NCBI GenBank assembly: GCA_000151295.1
Contig: GG745371.1
Coordinates: 370,636 to 382,348, forward strand
Direction: 5' to 3'
DNA length: 11,713 bases
Source: Allomyces macrogynus ATCC 38327
Taxonomy: Eukaryota > Blastocladiomycota > Blastocladiomycetes > Blastocladiales > Blastocladiaceae
The notes beneath the pieces are model-generated. The model did no database searches. It was given only the letters and a program-made list of their open reading frames with translations, and was not told where the DNA came from. Position numbers and translations under genes: made by a program. Each line of letters opens with the position of its first letter. Position 1 is the stretch's first letter. Below are positions 1 through 7,978 of the stretch, in pieces.

Positions 1-632
1 GCTGATCCGGGATAGTGATTTTTTTGCTCGCTTGTCAAATCGTCATGTTACTGTTCCTGTTTGCCAACCATAGTCATTTCGCTTCAACTTTTTTCAATCG
101 AAACATGTGTTTTCCCCAGCTACTTCTGTTCTTGTTTTTGGAATCACTCGCAGCCAAGATCACAACACGGCCTCCACCCCCCCCCCCCCCCCGCCTTGGG
201 GGATCCGGGCCCGGACCAATCCTGGGCTGGGGGCCGAATCGGGCCCGCGACACCCCCTCGGCTCGAATTGGAGATTGATCAGGTGGGAGAAGGATCCCTT
301 GTCCTGCGGGCAGAAAATCCACCGCTGTGCTGCGCCTGCGTCGGCGATGCCGGCGGGCCCGTCCTTGTGCCGCTTCGACTTTGCTGTGGGAGCACCTCGC
401 GGTGGCCTTTTGGGAGAACAACGTTCTTGTAAGAAATGGAAGGCAATTCGTGCAGATAGTCTACCAGCCAAGACACGCGAAATGAAGGCCTGCAAAAGTT
501 CGCCGCTTCACCGCTGCGGTTTAAGTAAACCGTACACCCTTGTTCTCGTCGCATGTTTTCCAACACCGTGATCAACGCACATATTCCCACTTTCCCCAAG
601 CTGGACGTGCCAGCCCGAGCAAATGATGAGCG
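1..632. other. Gene-free leading segment, upstream of the first CAP gene
   Basis: I recognise no gene here. Open frames exist on both strands, but none shows a known domain, they overlap one another, and several run through the poly-C tract as proline or glycine strings, as expected for non-coding GC-rich DNA. The last part, from about position 500, belongs to the duplicated promoter module of the first CAP gene. The first 170 bases are T-rich and could be the 3' untranslated region of a gene lying off the left edge; that is only a guess. Confidence 0.5.
177..192 (+). repeat. Poly-C tract, 16 consecutive C
   Basis: An uninterrupted run of 16 C bases inside a longer C-rich stretch. Similar C or G runs recur at 4864-4876, 8509-8520 and 10445-10459. 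The exact length is unreliable because such runs are slippage- and sequencing-error-prone. Confidence 0.9.
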
Positions 633-722
633 TTTAAAGTCGACCGCGCCTCCAACTGGCCGAAATCCTCACCAAAACGCACCCGGTTTGCTTGCTCTCC
701 TCTCATCCGACCCATCAGCACC
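500..722 (+). promoter_or_regulatory. Promoter of first CAP gene (duplicated module, TATA-like 633-638)
   Basis: This segment aligns with the segment 1581-1801 upstream of the second CAP gene. Shared blocks include ACCGCTGC near the start, CCTTGTTCTC, TTCCAACAC and CGGTTTGCT close to the start codon. The distance from the first shared block to the ATG is almost the same in both (about 223 and 221 bp). Where the second gene has a clear TATAAAAG, this copy has TTTAAA at 633-638, about 90 bp before its ATG, in a similar local context. Seen: the sequence similarity and spacing. Inferred: promoter function and a weaker TATA element. Confidence 0.55.
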
Positions 723-1391
723 ATGCACGCAGTCGCCGCCCTCATTGCCGTTCTTGTCGCGCTCATCGCTGTGTGCTCGGCCGCGCCTGTCACGTCCACG
801 ACTACGACGGCTGTCAACGTCACGGCCACGGACTACACGCCGACCGCCGTCACCTACTTCAATACGTTCCGCACGGTCGCCAAGGTGCCCGCGATGCGCG
901 CCAACGCGTATGTGCCCTGCGACCCATATAGACGACACTCTCCACCCTGTCGACAACACGCTCATAGATTATTTCCTCTTCGTTTCCGTAGCGCCCTCAC
1001 GACCGCGTGCCGCCGCCACGCCATCGATATGGCCACAAACAAGTTCCTCGGCGAGCGCGGCTCGGACGGGTCGACGACCGTCTCCCGCGCCAACGACGCC
1101 AAGTACAAGTGGTCGAAGCTCGGCCTGACCATGGGCACGGGCTACACCACCGCCGACGCGTACCTCAAGACGATGAACAAGGACAACAGTACGTTGTTGC
1201 ACTCGATCGCGTTGGCCGCCGCGTGCCCTGCTCGTTTGTTGTGCAGATACTGACCCGGCCGTGACTTATTTTTGCTCCCAGACCCGTGGATCGTCGACAA
1301 AGCCATCGTCGACATTGGTGCCGTCTACGCGCGCATCGCGCCCAACGGCCAGATCTACTACGATGTCTGCTACGGTGCCCCCGCTCTGTAA
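723..1391 (+). CDS. Secreted CAP (SCP/PR-1-like) domain protein, copy 1, three exons
   Basis: Exons are 723-907, 992-1188 and 1282-1391, giving 163 residues. Introns have GTATGT and GTACGT donors and TAG and CAG acceptors, of 84 and 93 nt. Residues 1-20 form a hydrophobic signal peptide ending near CSAAP, followed by a Thr/Val linker. CAP-family features follow: YFNTFR (45-50), ACRRHAIDMA (67-76), SDGST (86-90), KYKW, GTGY (110-113), DIGAVYA (138-144) and the terminal YYDVCYG (153-159). Of the classical CAP His/Glu/Glu/His cavity residues only the first His (71) is evident; the Glu of the GEN(I/L) motif and the second His are absent, so metal binding looks degenerate. C68 and C157 could form a disulfide. 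CAP proteins are extracellular, and fungal members can bind sterols or lipids; the ligand here is unknown. The start was chosen by the signal peptide and by agreement with copy 2. The tandem neighbour at 1802 is a paralogue. Confidence 0.87.
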
Positions 1392-1580
1392 GTCGGTCGA
1401 CCAGTCGGTCGTGCCGTGGATGAAGTGGACGGGAAAGAAGGCGTTCTTTGAGATATCTAGCTTGTGAAATCATCGTCGTTCGTGATTTTGTTTGATAACC
1501 ATTGTTTAAGCGAATCAATCAATATTTTTCTTGCCTCTCTGTAAAAGAACTGACATGCAAGAACTGACAGCAGTTGGTGG

Positions 1581-1801
1581 GTTCTCCGCTACACCGCTGC
1601 TGCGCATTGAGTGCCGCCGGACGGCATCCTTGTTCTCCTTTGCTTCCAACACATGGGTCACAGAGCTTCTGTTCCTCATGTTGCTGGCGTGCCCTGCGCA
1701 GCTTGAGAGGTGAGGTATAAAAGGTTGCCGCCCCTCCACCTGGCGTCCGGTTTGCTCTCAAACACCGACCAACGGCCAACCCAATCAACGTCCCCGCCAC
1801 C
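1581..1801 (+). promoter_or_regulatory. Promoter of second CAP gene with TATA box
   Basis: TATAAAAG lies at 1716-1723, 86 bp before the ATG at 1802, in the context GAGGTATAAAAGG. The segment from 1581 is homologous to that before copy 1 (see 500-722). The start codon context is GCCACCATGA, a strong eukaryotic initiation context with A at -3. The module also overlaps the probable 3' end of copy 1, since only about 190 bp separate the stop codon of copy 1 from the first shared block. Confidence 0.65.
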
Positions 1802-2450
1802 ATGAACACTGTCGCCGCCCTCCTCGCCGTTGTGGTCGCCATCGTCGCCGTCTGCACGTCCGCCGCCACGGCTGCGCCCGTCAACGTCACGGCCACGGAC
1901 TACACGCCCGCCGCCGTCACCTACTTTAACGCGTTCCGCACGGTCGCCAAGGTGCCGGCGATGCGTGCTAACGAGTATGTGACACTCGGCCCATGCAAGC
2001 AACACTCTCCACCTTATTGACCACTCACTCATCGGCTCTTTTCCACTTCCGCTCCTGTAGCGCGCTCGCGGCTGCCTGCCGCCGCCACGCCATTGACATG
2101 GCCGCCAACAAGTTCCTCAGCGACAAGGGGTCGGACGGGTCGACGGTCGGGTCGCGCGCGACCGACGCCAAGTACAAGTGGGCCAAGACGGGCATCACGA
2201 TGGGCACGGGCTATGCCACGGCAGACGCGTACCTTAAGACGATGAACAAGGACAACAGTACGATTTTGCTCTCGGGTGATATCTCCCTTGAGCGTGTGGG
2301 GATCGACACTGACTGACGCACCGTTTTTGTCTCCACTCAGACCCGTGGATCGTTGACAAGACCATCGTCGACATTGGCGCCGCGTACGCGCGCATCGCGC
2401 CCAACGGCCAGATCTACTACGACGTCTGCTATGGCGCGCCGCTCCTGTAA
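1802..2450 (+). CDS. Secreted CAP (SCP/PR-1-like) domain protein, copy 2, three exons
   Basis: Exons are 1802-1974, 2061-2257 and 2341-2450, giving 159 residues. Exons 2 and 3 have exactly the same lengths as in copy 1 (197 and 110 nt), and both introns have the same phases (2 and 1). Donors are GTATGT and GTACGA; introns are 86 and 83 nt. A signal peptide occupies about residues 1-25, shorter in its linker than copy 1. CAP motifs are YFNAFR (41-46), ACRRHAIDMA (63-72), SDGST (82-86), GTGY (106-109), DIGAAYA and YYDVCYG (149-155). The same CAP cavity residues are missing as in copy 1, with only His67 retained. C64 and C153 are the likely disulfide pair. Expected to be secreted; its substrate or ligand cannot be read from sequence. 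Unlike copy 1 it has a clear TATA box and a nearby AATAAA, so it may be the more strongly expressed copy (inference). Confidence 0.88.
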
Positions 2451-2559
2451 GCTTTACTGTCGTGGATGGAGGCAGGCGCTGAGAGCGTCGTGCTCCGTGA
2501 TTTCTATAGTTCGTCAACGCATTTTGCTCGTGTTTCTGTTTGCAACCATGTTCAAAGCA

Positions 2560-2565
2560 AATAAA
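2560..2565 (+). terminator. Putative polyadenylation signal AATAAA
   Basis: AATAAA 110 bp after the stop codon of the second CAP gene, followed by a T/G-rich stretch. Position and sequence fit a canonical polyadenylation signal. No comparably clear signal is seen for copy 1. Confidence 0.5.
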
Positions 2566-3146
2566 TCTGTGGATTAATGTATTCTCTTGCTCCTTCGTTG
2601 CTTCCTGCTCTCTCGCTGTTTCTTGCTCACGCGCTGATCCTTGGCCGCGCGCGTGTTGTGTCCTGAAAAAGGCGTGTCGAGCTTTGCAAGTCCCTGTTGG
2701 TGCTTCGTCCAAACGCTTCTATGCCAAACGACCCGTCCTGCGACTCGTTCCACGACAACCATTGCTCTCGAGTTGGCAGAAATATCAGTGCTCCAGCAGG
2801 TGGTGTGAACGACAATTGATGGGCCAAAAGCCGAGACGAAGTCTTGAGAGGTGGACTCGCTGCTCGCGATTGTCGTTTGCGATCCAAAATGCACATATGT
2901 GATTGTGCAGCGATCGTTCGTATGCGCTTCGCTCTCCTCCCTTCAGTCTCGCTGAAAACAGTGTCGGCAGTTCGGTCAGACGACGCCATCAAAGTCGCTT
3001 TGAGCTCCGGTGCTGGCGCTGTCATGTCTTTTGGTGCAGGCCTCGGTCGAGCTGACATCTGAATGCGTGCAGGTGGGAAGAAGCGGCGTCGATTCTCTGC
3101 CCAAATGTACAACACAGCACAACGCGCACAACCAACGCTTCAATTT
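2566..3146. other. Convergent intergenic region between CAP copy 2 and RPS15
   Basis: No gene recognised. A 162-codon open frame on the minus strand (2627-3115) has no domain I know, and its composition is not distinct from other chance frames here. At about 2581-2635 there is an imperfect pyrimidine-rich repeat of units like TTGCTCC/TTGCTTCC, read on the minus strand as repeated Glu-Gln-Glu. The region should contain the 3' ends of both flanking genes. Confidence 0.45.
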
Positions 3147-3581
3147 TTACTTGAGCGGGACAAAGCGCGACGAGTGCGTGGCACCGATACCCGGGCGACC
3201 GTGCTTGACGGGCTTGTAGGTGATCGAGAACTCGCCGAGGTAGTGGCCGACCATCTCGGGCTTGATCTCGACCTGGTTGAACGTCTTGCCGTTGTAGACA
3301 CCGACGACCGAGCCAATCATCTCCGGGACAATGATCATGTTGCGCAGGTGCGTCTTGACCGTGGCCGGCTTCTCGTTGGGCTCCGTCTCCTTCTTGGCCT
3401 TGCGCAGCTTCTTGATCAGGGCCATCGGCTTGCGCTTCAGACCACGCTGGAACCGGCGGCGGGCACGGCAGTGCACCAGCTCGACAAACTGGTCCGACGT
3501 CAGGTCCATGAGCTGGTCCAGCTCGACACCGCGGTACGAGAACTTGCGGAACGTGCGCTTCTTCTTAAGATCCTGGTCGGC
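3147..3581 (-). CDS. RPS15: Cytosolic ribosomal protein S15 (uS19), main exon
   Basis: Component of the 40S subunit head. Reading from 3581, the exon encodes 144 residues beginning [19 protein letters not shown] and ending [10 protein letters not shown]. With an initiator Met this makes 145 residues, the usual eukaryotic S15 length. Very conserved blocks are visible: [50 protein letters not shown]. The exon is preceded by a pyrimidine-rich tract containing two CGTTTTCCC units and a CAG acceptor (3583-3582), phase 0. This implies that the intron interrupts the gene right after the ATG, as is common in ribosomal protein genes. I did not find the first exon with certainty: an ATG at 3713 has no in-frame donor, and an ATG immediately followed by GT occurs at 4281-4279, which would need an intron of about 695 nt. 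Convergent to CAP copy 2, tandem with VPS68. Confidence 0.95.
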   Translation of the reverse strand, partial: ADQDLKKKRTFRKFSYRGVELDQLMDLTSDQFVELVHCRARRRFQRGLKRKPMALIKKLRKAKKETEPNEKPATVKTHLRNMIIVPEMIGSVVGVYNGKTFNQVEIKPEMVGHYLGEFSITYKPVKHGRPGIGATHSSRFVPLK

Positions 3582-4735
3582 CTGCGGAAACGGGGAAAAC
3601 GGGGAAAACGGCCAACGTCAGTGATCCATTCTCGAGCACAACAAGCAGCACATGCACGAGCGGTCGTCTCGTTCGCACGAGAAATGACCGCTCGTTCGTG
3701 ACGAGCTCGCCATGACAAAATCAAGCGCCGCAACCACCACCCAAACGGCAAATTGCCATTTGCCAAGCGGCCACACCGAATCCAATCGACGCTGAATCAA
3801 GCGAAAATGACGACGCAGCGCGCGAGCGTGGCCCACCCCTGGGAGCAGCGCAGAGTCGAATTCCGTTGCTTTGCGACATCAAGCCGTCTGCGACGACCTG
3901 GCGTGACCGTCGTCATTCCGTCCGAGTTGGTCTCCGCTCGCTGGAAAACACAACTCGTCTGTCCTGAACGAAACCCAGCGGTCGTACGGCAGCCAGCGCA
4001 AACGGCGCTGGCAACGGTAGACGATCCGTGCGCAATGCAGGGGGTTGCGAGGAGTTGGTGGGCGCAACGCTCGCGCGGAGGGAGCGGATGGACGAGTGTG
4101 ACCACCCCGAGCGACGACAGGTTCGGGGCCGAAATTTGCAGCGATTCGGCCGCCAATCGGTGCGGGCGGCAGCGTAACGGTGCGCCATGCTCTGGTTCCA
4201 GCGGGGTGGTGGTGGTGGTGGTTGCGGTCGGTCGGTCGGTCCTGGGCGAGCGTGTTGGGCGTGCAATGCGATATGCACCATGTTGACGGTGTCGCTGTCT
4301 CGAAGTTGAAGACTGTGACAGAAGAGACAGAGCAAAAATGGCGTTCCGCCAGCGGAGATTGGCCTGGCTTTCGTCACGTGTAGGTTAGGTTTTGGGCTGG
4401 ACCCACCCTAACCTCAATTTTGGGACTTGGTCGTTTCTTCCCGTCGTTTCTTTCCATCTCATCGTGCGATGCAACCCTTCACGCTGCTGCTGGTTCATTC
4501 AATCAAAACAAAGTCATTCGCGGTATCCGCCAAAAACGAGCAGGGAAGAAAGAGACCACAAACACAGCGGCGACTCGCCGGTCAACAAGCATGACGGTCA
4601 GCACGACTCTTATTCGACGTCCGTCAGTTCGAACGCCTGGTGGATAACGGTCGCCCGGAACGCGGCTGCCACCCAATCACGGTAACGGGTGCGGCAGGAG
4701 ATCGAGCCGCGACTGTTCGACCGCTAGTGTGCGCC
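3582..4735. other. Region between RPS15 main exon and the 3' end of VPS68
   Basis: This should hold the first intron, first exon and promoter of RPS15 and the 3' untranslated region of VPS68, both on the minus strand. I see no further gene. Frames of up to 177 codons on either strand carry no recognisable domain and overlap antisense. Visible structures are the GGT and CGGT repeats at 4205-4240 and a hairpin at 4382-4414. Confidence 0.45.
4205..4240 (+). repeat. Microsatellites (GGT)6 and (CGGT)4
   Basis: Six perfect GGT units at 4205-4222, followed after two bases by four perfect CGGT units at 4225-4240. On the minus strand, in the RPS15 direction, they read ACC and ACCG repeats. They lie just upstream of the candidate RPS15 initiator at 4281, on its 3' side, so within the possible first intron. 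No function can be assigned. Confidence 0.85.
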
Positions 4736-5765
4736 TCAGTTCAGCACAATGTTGTACTGGCTCTCCTGCTCGAGGTTCCGGAACAGCCACAAGCACATTC
4801 CACTATCATCGCGAAGGGACGCGTCGGGACAGCAAGAACGCGTTAGTTGGCGTGCATCCCCCTCCCCCCCCCCCCCATCCCACGATCGAACCGGATGCGC
4901 GGTGTACCTCAAGAAAACCAAAAAGTTTTGAACGACAATCGCGATCCCTGGCCATGCGTCGGCCCCAATGTAGCCCGGGTTGATGTACTTGAGACACAAG
5001 ATCGTCTACACGCGGTGGAGAGCGCGTGAGTTCGTTCGCGCGGAACCATGAACCATATCGCGCAAGCAGGCGACGTACAATCGACCCACCAAGCGCGCCA
5101 ACGCCCAGCGCGACGCCAATGAACGCAAACAGCCGAGCCTTCCACTCGACGCCCTGGCCGCTGTACATGTAGCTTTCGCCGGTCAAGAGGCTCTTGTCGA
5201 CCGAATTGATCCTGGAGAGCGGGACGGAGCAAACATAGGTCAGAAGCGGCGTGGGGACGCGAACCGACAGGGTGGAGGGGAGCACTTACATGATGAGCGC
5301 AACCGTCGACAGGATGCCCGGGATCCAGTCGTCAAACATGATGGGCACGGGCAGGGACTTCGCGCCCGCGAATATCACGGCATCTGGGTCGGTGAGCACC
5401 ACGTTGCAGTCGAGGACGTTAGCGAACGCTCCCATTGCCGAGTGTGGTGGGCCGCGTCAGCACGACACTTGGCCGCGGGCTGGCCAGAGTTTCGTGCGAA
5501 ATGGCGCGCACCGAGGAACATCCACCATCCAATCGCAAACTAGAGGCCGTGATGGTGTCGTATCGTCAGCCAAAGCCGTCCGCCGATGCTCGTGCCGTTG
5601 GGATATTGCGACACGTACCACTCCACCACAAGAGTATCCGATAATTTCGGGCCAGTAAGGCCCAACGTCGGACACGTTGAAGCAAAAGCAGTCCTTGTAA
5701 AAGCACGACGGCAGACGGCGTGCTGGTGCGTTGTTCGCGTCGCTTCCGTAAAATTGTTGGCTCAT
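4736..5765 (-). CDS. VPS68: Vps68/TMEM50-family endosomal membrane protein, five exons
   Basis: Exons (minus): 5765-5627, 5428-5290, 5211-5079, 5005-4908 and 4802-4736. Together they make 191 residues; yeast Vps68 has 184. The family is small four-helix membrane proteins of the vacuolar/endosomal sorting route. Matching blocks: DDWIPGILSTVALIMINSV (helix 2, about 79-97), EWKARLFAFIGVALGVGALG then GSI (helix 3, 115-137, matching the family pattern W-AR---F-G-AL--G-L-GSI), WPGIAIVVQNFLVFL into GMCLWLF (helix 4, 155-177), and the tail NLEQESQYNIVLN. Helix 1 straddles intron 1. Introns 2 to 4 have clear GTAAGT, GTACGT and GTACAC donors with in-phase CAG or TAG acceptors. Intron 1 is less certain: a frame-preserving GTGGAG donor is used, while the stronger GTACGT eight bases downstream would break the frame. 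Intron 4 contains the 13-nt homopolymer. The N-terminus is rich in Cys (CFYKDCFCF). Confidence 0.85.
4864..4876 (+). repeat. Poly-C tract (poly-G on the VPS68 sense strand) in intron 4
   Basis: Thirteen consecutive C, preceded by a further C-rich stretch. It lies inside VPS68 intron 4 (4907-4803), where the transcript would carry a long G run able to form a quadruplex. The function, if any, is unknown. Confidence 0.85.
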
Positions 5766-5992
5766 GGTTGCAGATTGGATCGGTGCGCGCTGATCCGGGT
5801 TGGTCGTGAGGATTGCTGGTCGGTCTTGCAAGAACAAAAGACGAGAGATGATTGCGGCAAGTTGAGGCCGTCAGTTGCGTTGGAGGTCCGCCAGGTGGGA
5901 AGTTGGTGACGAAGCGGCTGTAGAGGTGACAAAGGGGACTGAATTATCGGGTTTCTGACTGCTGACCAACTGGGTCACTCCCCAATATTGAT
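5766..5992. other. Upstream region of VPS68
   Basis: 227 bp between the VPS68 start codon and the 3' end of the tRNA-like gene. It should contain the VPS68 promoter. I see no TATA element and no open frame with a domain. Confidence 0.4.
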
Positions 5993-6063
5993 TGCGCCGT
6001 CCGGAAATCGAACCCAGGCCACTACCTTGGGAGGGTAGTATTCTACCACTAGACCAACGGCAA
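5993..6063 (-). tRNA. tRNA-Gly (anticodon CCC), possibly degenerate
   Basis: On the minus strand a cloverleaf can be drawn: A box TGGTCTAGTGG, anticodon stem CTACC/GGTAG closing the seven-base loop CTCCCAA with anticodon CCC, T arm CTGGG-TTCGATT-TCCGG, and acceptor 3' strand ACGGCGC followed by discriminator A. Weak points: the 5' acceptor strand reads TTGCCGT, so pair 1:72 is T-C and pair 2:71 is T-G, the first bases having been absorbed into a run of eight T; base 61 is T instead of the near-invariant C, making the B box GGTTCGATTTC; and no T-run terminator follows closely. It is recognisably a glycine tRNA, but may be a decaying copy. The transposon block starts about 75 bp upstream of its 5' end. 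Confidence 0.78.
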
Positions 6064-6944
6064 AAAAAATCCACAAAAGCCCGCCTCCCAGCCCCCCAGA
6101 ACGACCTAACTCGCTGCAAATGATTTCTTGACTTTTCCCGACAATAGAAAGGTTGCACACTCTGCTGCAGAAGTGGTTGCTAGGAGCCCATTGTTTACAA
6201 ACATGCAGGCCACTGGCAACTGTTGCATTTCCACACTTCAGCCACTTTGGGGCTTGTCATGGAAGTTGTGCAACTGTCCTGCAGAAATCTGTCAACTGTC
6301 ACCAGTTCTCTCCAATCTTCTCTCCTCCACAAAAAACATGCCTGAAAGCCTTCACATCATGACCACCACTCCACCCATACTCTTTGTTGTGCCTGTCATC
6401 ACTCTCATTGCACACTGCCACTGCCATCAACTTGACCAGGCCCACTGTGTACAACTCAGGATCTACAATCATGCCTGTCCAGCACCCATACCTGTTGCCC
6501 ATGCAGAACGCCAGGAGCACATGCCATTTGACCTTGGACTCTTCACACCACAGTGCTGCTGGTTCCCATTCTGTTTTGAGTCTGAGGACATCTTGCAGAT
6601 CATGCCACTCCTCCTGTAATGCAAGTGGGTCCACATGAAAACTGTCTTTGCATCCACTGTGTTGAGGCCCTCTGCATCTTTCTGCTATGTGTGGCAATGC
6701 CAAACTGCCTTGGTGATCTTGTCAACATCTTTGGTCCAATATGACCTCCATCTTGATCTGCACAAGTGTGCTGACCATGATGTTTTGGTGGCACAAGCAC
6801 TACTCCAGCTCAATCCCCAATGGTTCACAGTGTGGCAGCTCACATTTCTATCCAGTACATCCTGTGATCCATGCCTACTTGCAACATGGCTCCTTTCCAG
6901 CCCAATCCTGTGCTAGACACTTTGCATCACCTCAGCACACCACT

Positions 6945-7390
6945 CCTGACATGTTTTGGCTATATCAATGGCACTGTGCACATCATCTGCCACTGCACAG
7001 CGAACAGGAGGTTTACAACAAGCACAAGCAGTTTCACTTTTTGAAGTATCATGGGATTGTGGCCCCAAATGGCCTATTTCTTGATGTCTGCCATCTGGTC
7101 CTGGGTGTGCACCATGATGCTCACATGTTCCATGATTTGGAGATTAACAGCCATTTTGCCATCCTCCTGTGCCCCCTGGTTGGCGAGTATCCATTCATGG
7201 TATGTGGCGACCTTGGCTACCTGCAGACCCCATTTGTGATTGTGCCATACCCAGGTCCCATCTGTACCATTTGGCAAGACGTGTTCAACAAGCGGATGTT
7301 GTCTGTTCACAAGGTATTTAAGTGGGGGTTCAAGGAGTTTGTCATGTTGTGGGGGTTTGTCAATGACAAGAAGAACCAGAAGTCACTCAA
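6945..7390 (+). pseudogene. PIF/Harbinger-type (DDE_Tnp_4) transposase relic
   Basis: The catalytic half is recognisable across two frames. GYINGTVHIIC (from 6958) matches the family block G(Y/I)IDGT with the first catalytic Asp changed to Asn (codon 6967-6969). A one-base frame change near 7003 leads into QEVYNKHKQFHFLKYHGIV, the family's YxGHKR-HALKFQ block. HHDAHMF and then CGDLGY follow, the latter with the second catalytic Asp intact (7209-7211). FNKRMLSVHKVFKWGF matches the family block FN--MSSVR--VEWGF, but the catalytic Glu is Lys (7320-7322), 36 residues after the second Asp. The match ends in DKKNQKSL near 7390, where intact relatives continue with a PVGKYY-like tail. These enzymes cut and paste DNA transposons. 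This copy has lost two catalytic residues and its N-terminal part is not recognisable. Similar proteins are common in fungi. Confidence 0.8.
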
Positions 7391-7978
7391 CTTAGCCATG
7401 CACTCCAGGAGCTGCAGCTCCATGGTGGCTATTTCAGGTGCCTTGGTCTTAGCCTCCTTGGCCTCACACGCCTCATGCGCCCTTTTTGTTTTGAGCGGCT
7501 TGTGGTGCTTGGCCTTTTTCTGCTTGGGCAGCTTCACAGGCACAGCCAAATCAGGCTTGTGCTCACTTGCAGGAGTAAGGGGAGTACAGACACCAGGGGC
7601 AATTGCAGCCAAGTCCTCCATCTTGATGGTGACAGCAACAATGTCATCACAGCTCTTGTCCTGGTCAGTGAGCAAGGGACTGGCCTCATTGTCCATCAAG
7701 TCACCAATCGTGTTTGCATCAGGTTCTGGTGGAAGCTTGGCATCACTCTCACCCATGTCCTCTTCACCCATTCTGTCCCACTTGCCCATGTTGTCACTGT
7801 GCAAGATACCCTTCATTGCAGCCTTGTTGGTGGCTGTGGTGTGCACAAAACCCTGGCTGAAACGACTGCTGCAGTTGCCATGAATATTGACACCCCTGCA
7901 GACAATGTCAATCAGTCCATGGACTAGCAAGATGACCCTGACCTTGACCAGCTGTAGTGTGACCAGCATGGTCATCAT
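7307..7978 (-). CDS. Uninterrupted 223-codon open frame in the transposon block, function unknown
   Basis: This is the longest stop-free minus-strand frame in the block. Its predicted protein starts with a hydrophobic stretch, then an acidic region (GEEDMGESDAKLPPEPDA), a Pro-rich link, a Lys/Ala-rich basic region (KLPKQKKAKHHKPLKTKRAH) resembling a nuclear localisation signal, and a short helical tail (EIATMELQLLECMAKLSD). Codon structure favours the minus strand here: the opposite frame reads as a Ser/Ala/Leu-rich shadow. Its 3' end overlaps the end of the Harbinger relic tail-to-tail by about 80 bp. PIF/Harbinger elements often encode a second, DNA-binding Myb/SANT-type protein, and this could be the C-terminal part of one. 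I do not see a Myb domain, so the link is only positional. It may be a pseudogene fragment without a true start. Confidence 0.4.
   Translation of the reverse strand: MMTMLVTLQLVKVRVILLVHGLIDIVCRGVNIHGNCSSRFSQGFVHTTATNKAAMKGILHSDNMGKWDRMGEEDMGESDAKLPPEPDANTIGDLMDNEASPLLTDQDKSCDDIVAVTIKMEDLAAIAPGVCTPLTPASEHKPDLAVPVKLPKQKKAKHHKPLKTKRAHEACEAKEAKTKAPEIATMELQLLECMAKLSDFWFFLSLTNPHNMTNSLNPHLNTL

Noticed and set aside
553..1128. 191-codon plus-strand open frame overlapping the first CAP gene
   Set aside because: Arg/Ser/Pro-rich shadow of the CAP exon in another frame; it ignores the conserved introns shared with copy 2.
2029..2712. 227-codon minus-strand open frame over the second CAP gene
   Set aside because: Antisense to conserved CAP exons and without any recognisable domain; low-complexity Glu-Gln repeat comes from a pyrimidine repeat.
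2627..3115. 162-codon minus-strand open frame between CAP copy 2 and RPS15
   Set aside because: No domain, no clear gene structure and no copy for comparison; treated as chance in GC-rich DNA.
3753..4377. Overlapping frames of 177 and 154 codons on opposite strands upstream of RPS15
   Set aside because: Mutually antisense, no family resemblance, run through microsatellites.
4381..4414. Telomere-like TTAGG/CCCTAA strings
   Set aside because: Only one or two units, arranged as an inverted repeat, not a tandem array.
7391..7883. Plus-strand continuation of the Harbinger frame to a 380-codon protein
   Set aside because: Beyond about 7390 the translation turns Ser/Ala/Leu-rich without family similarity and looks like the shadow of the minus-strand frame.
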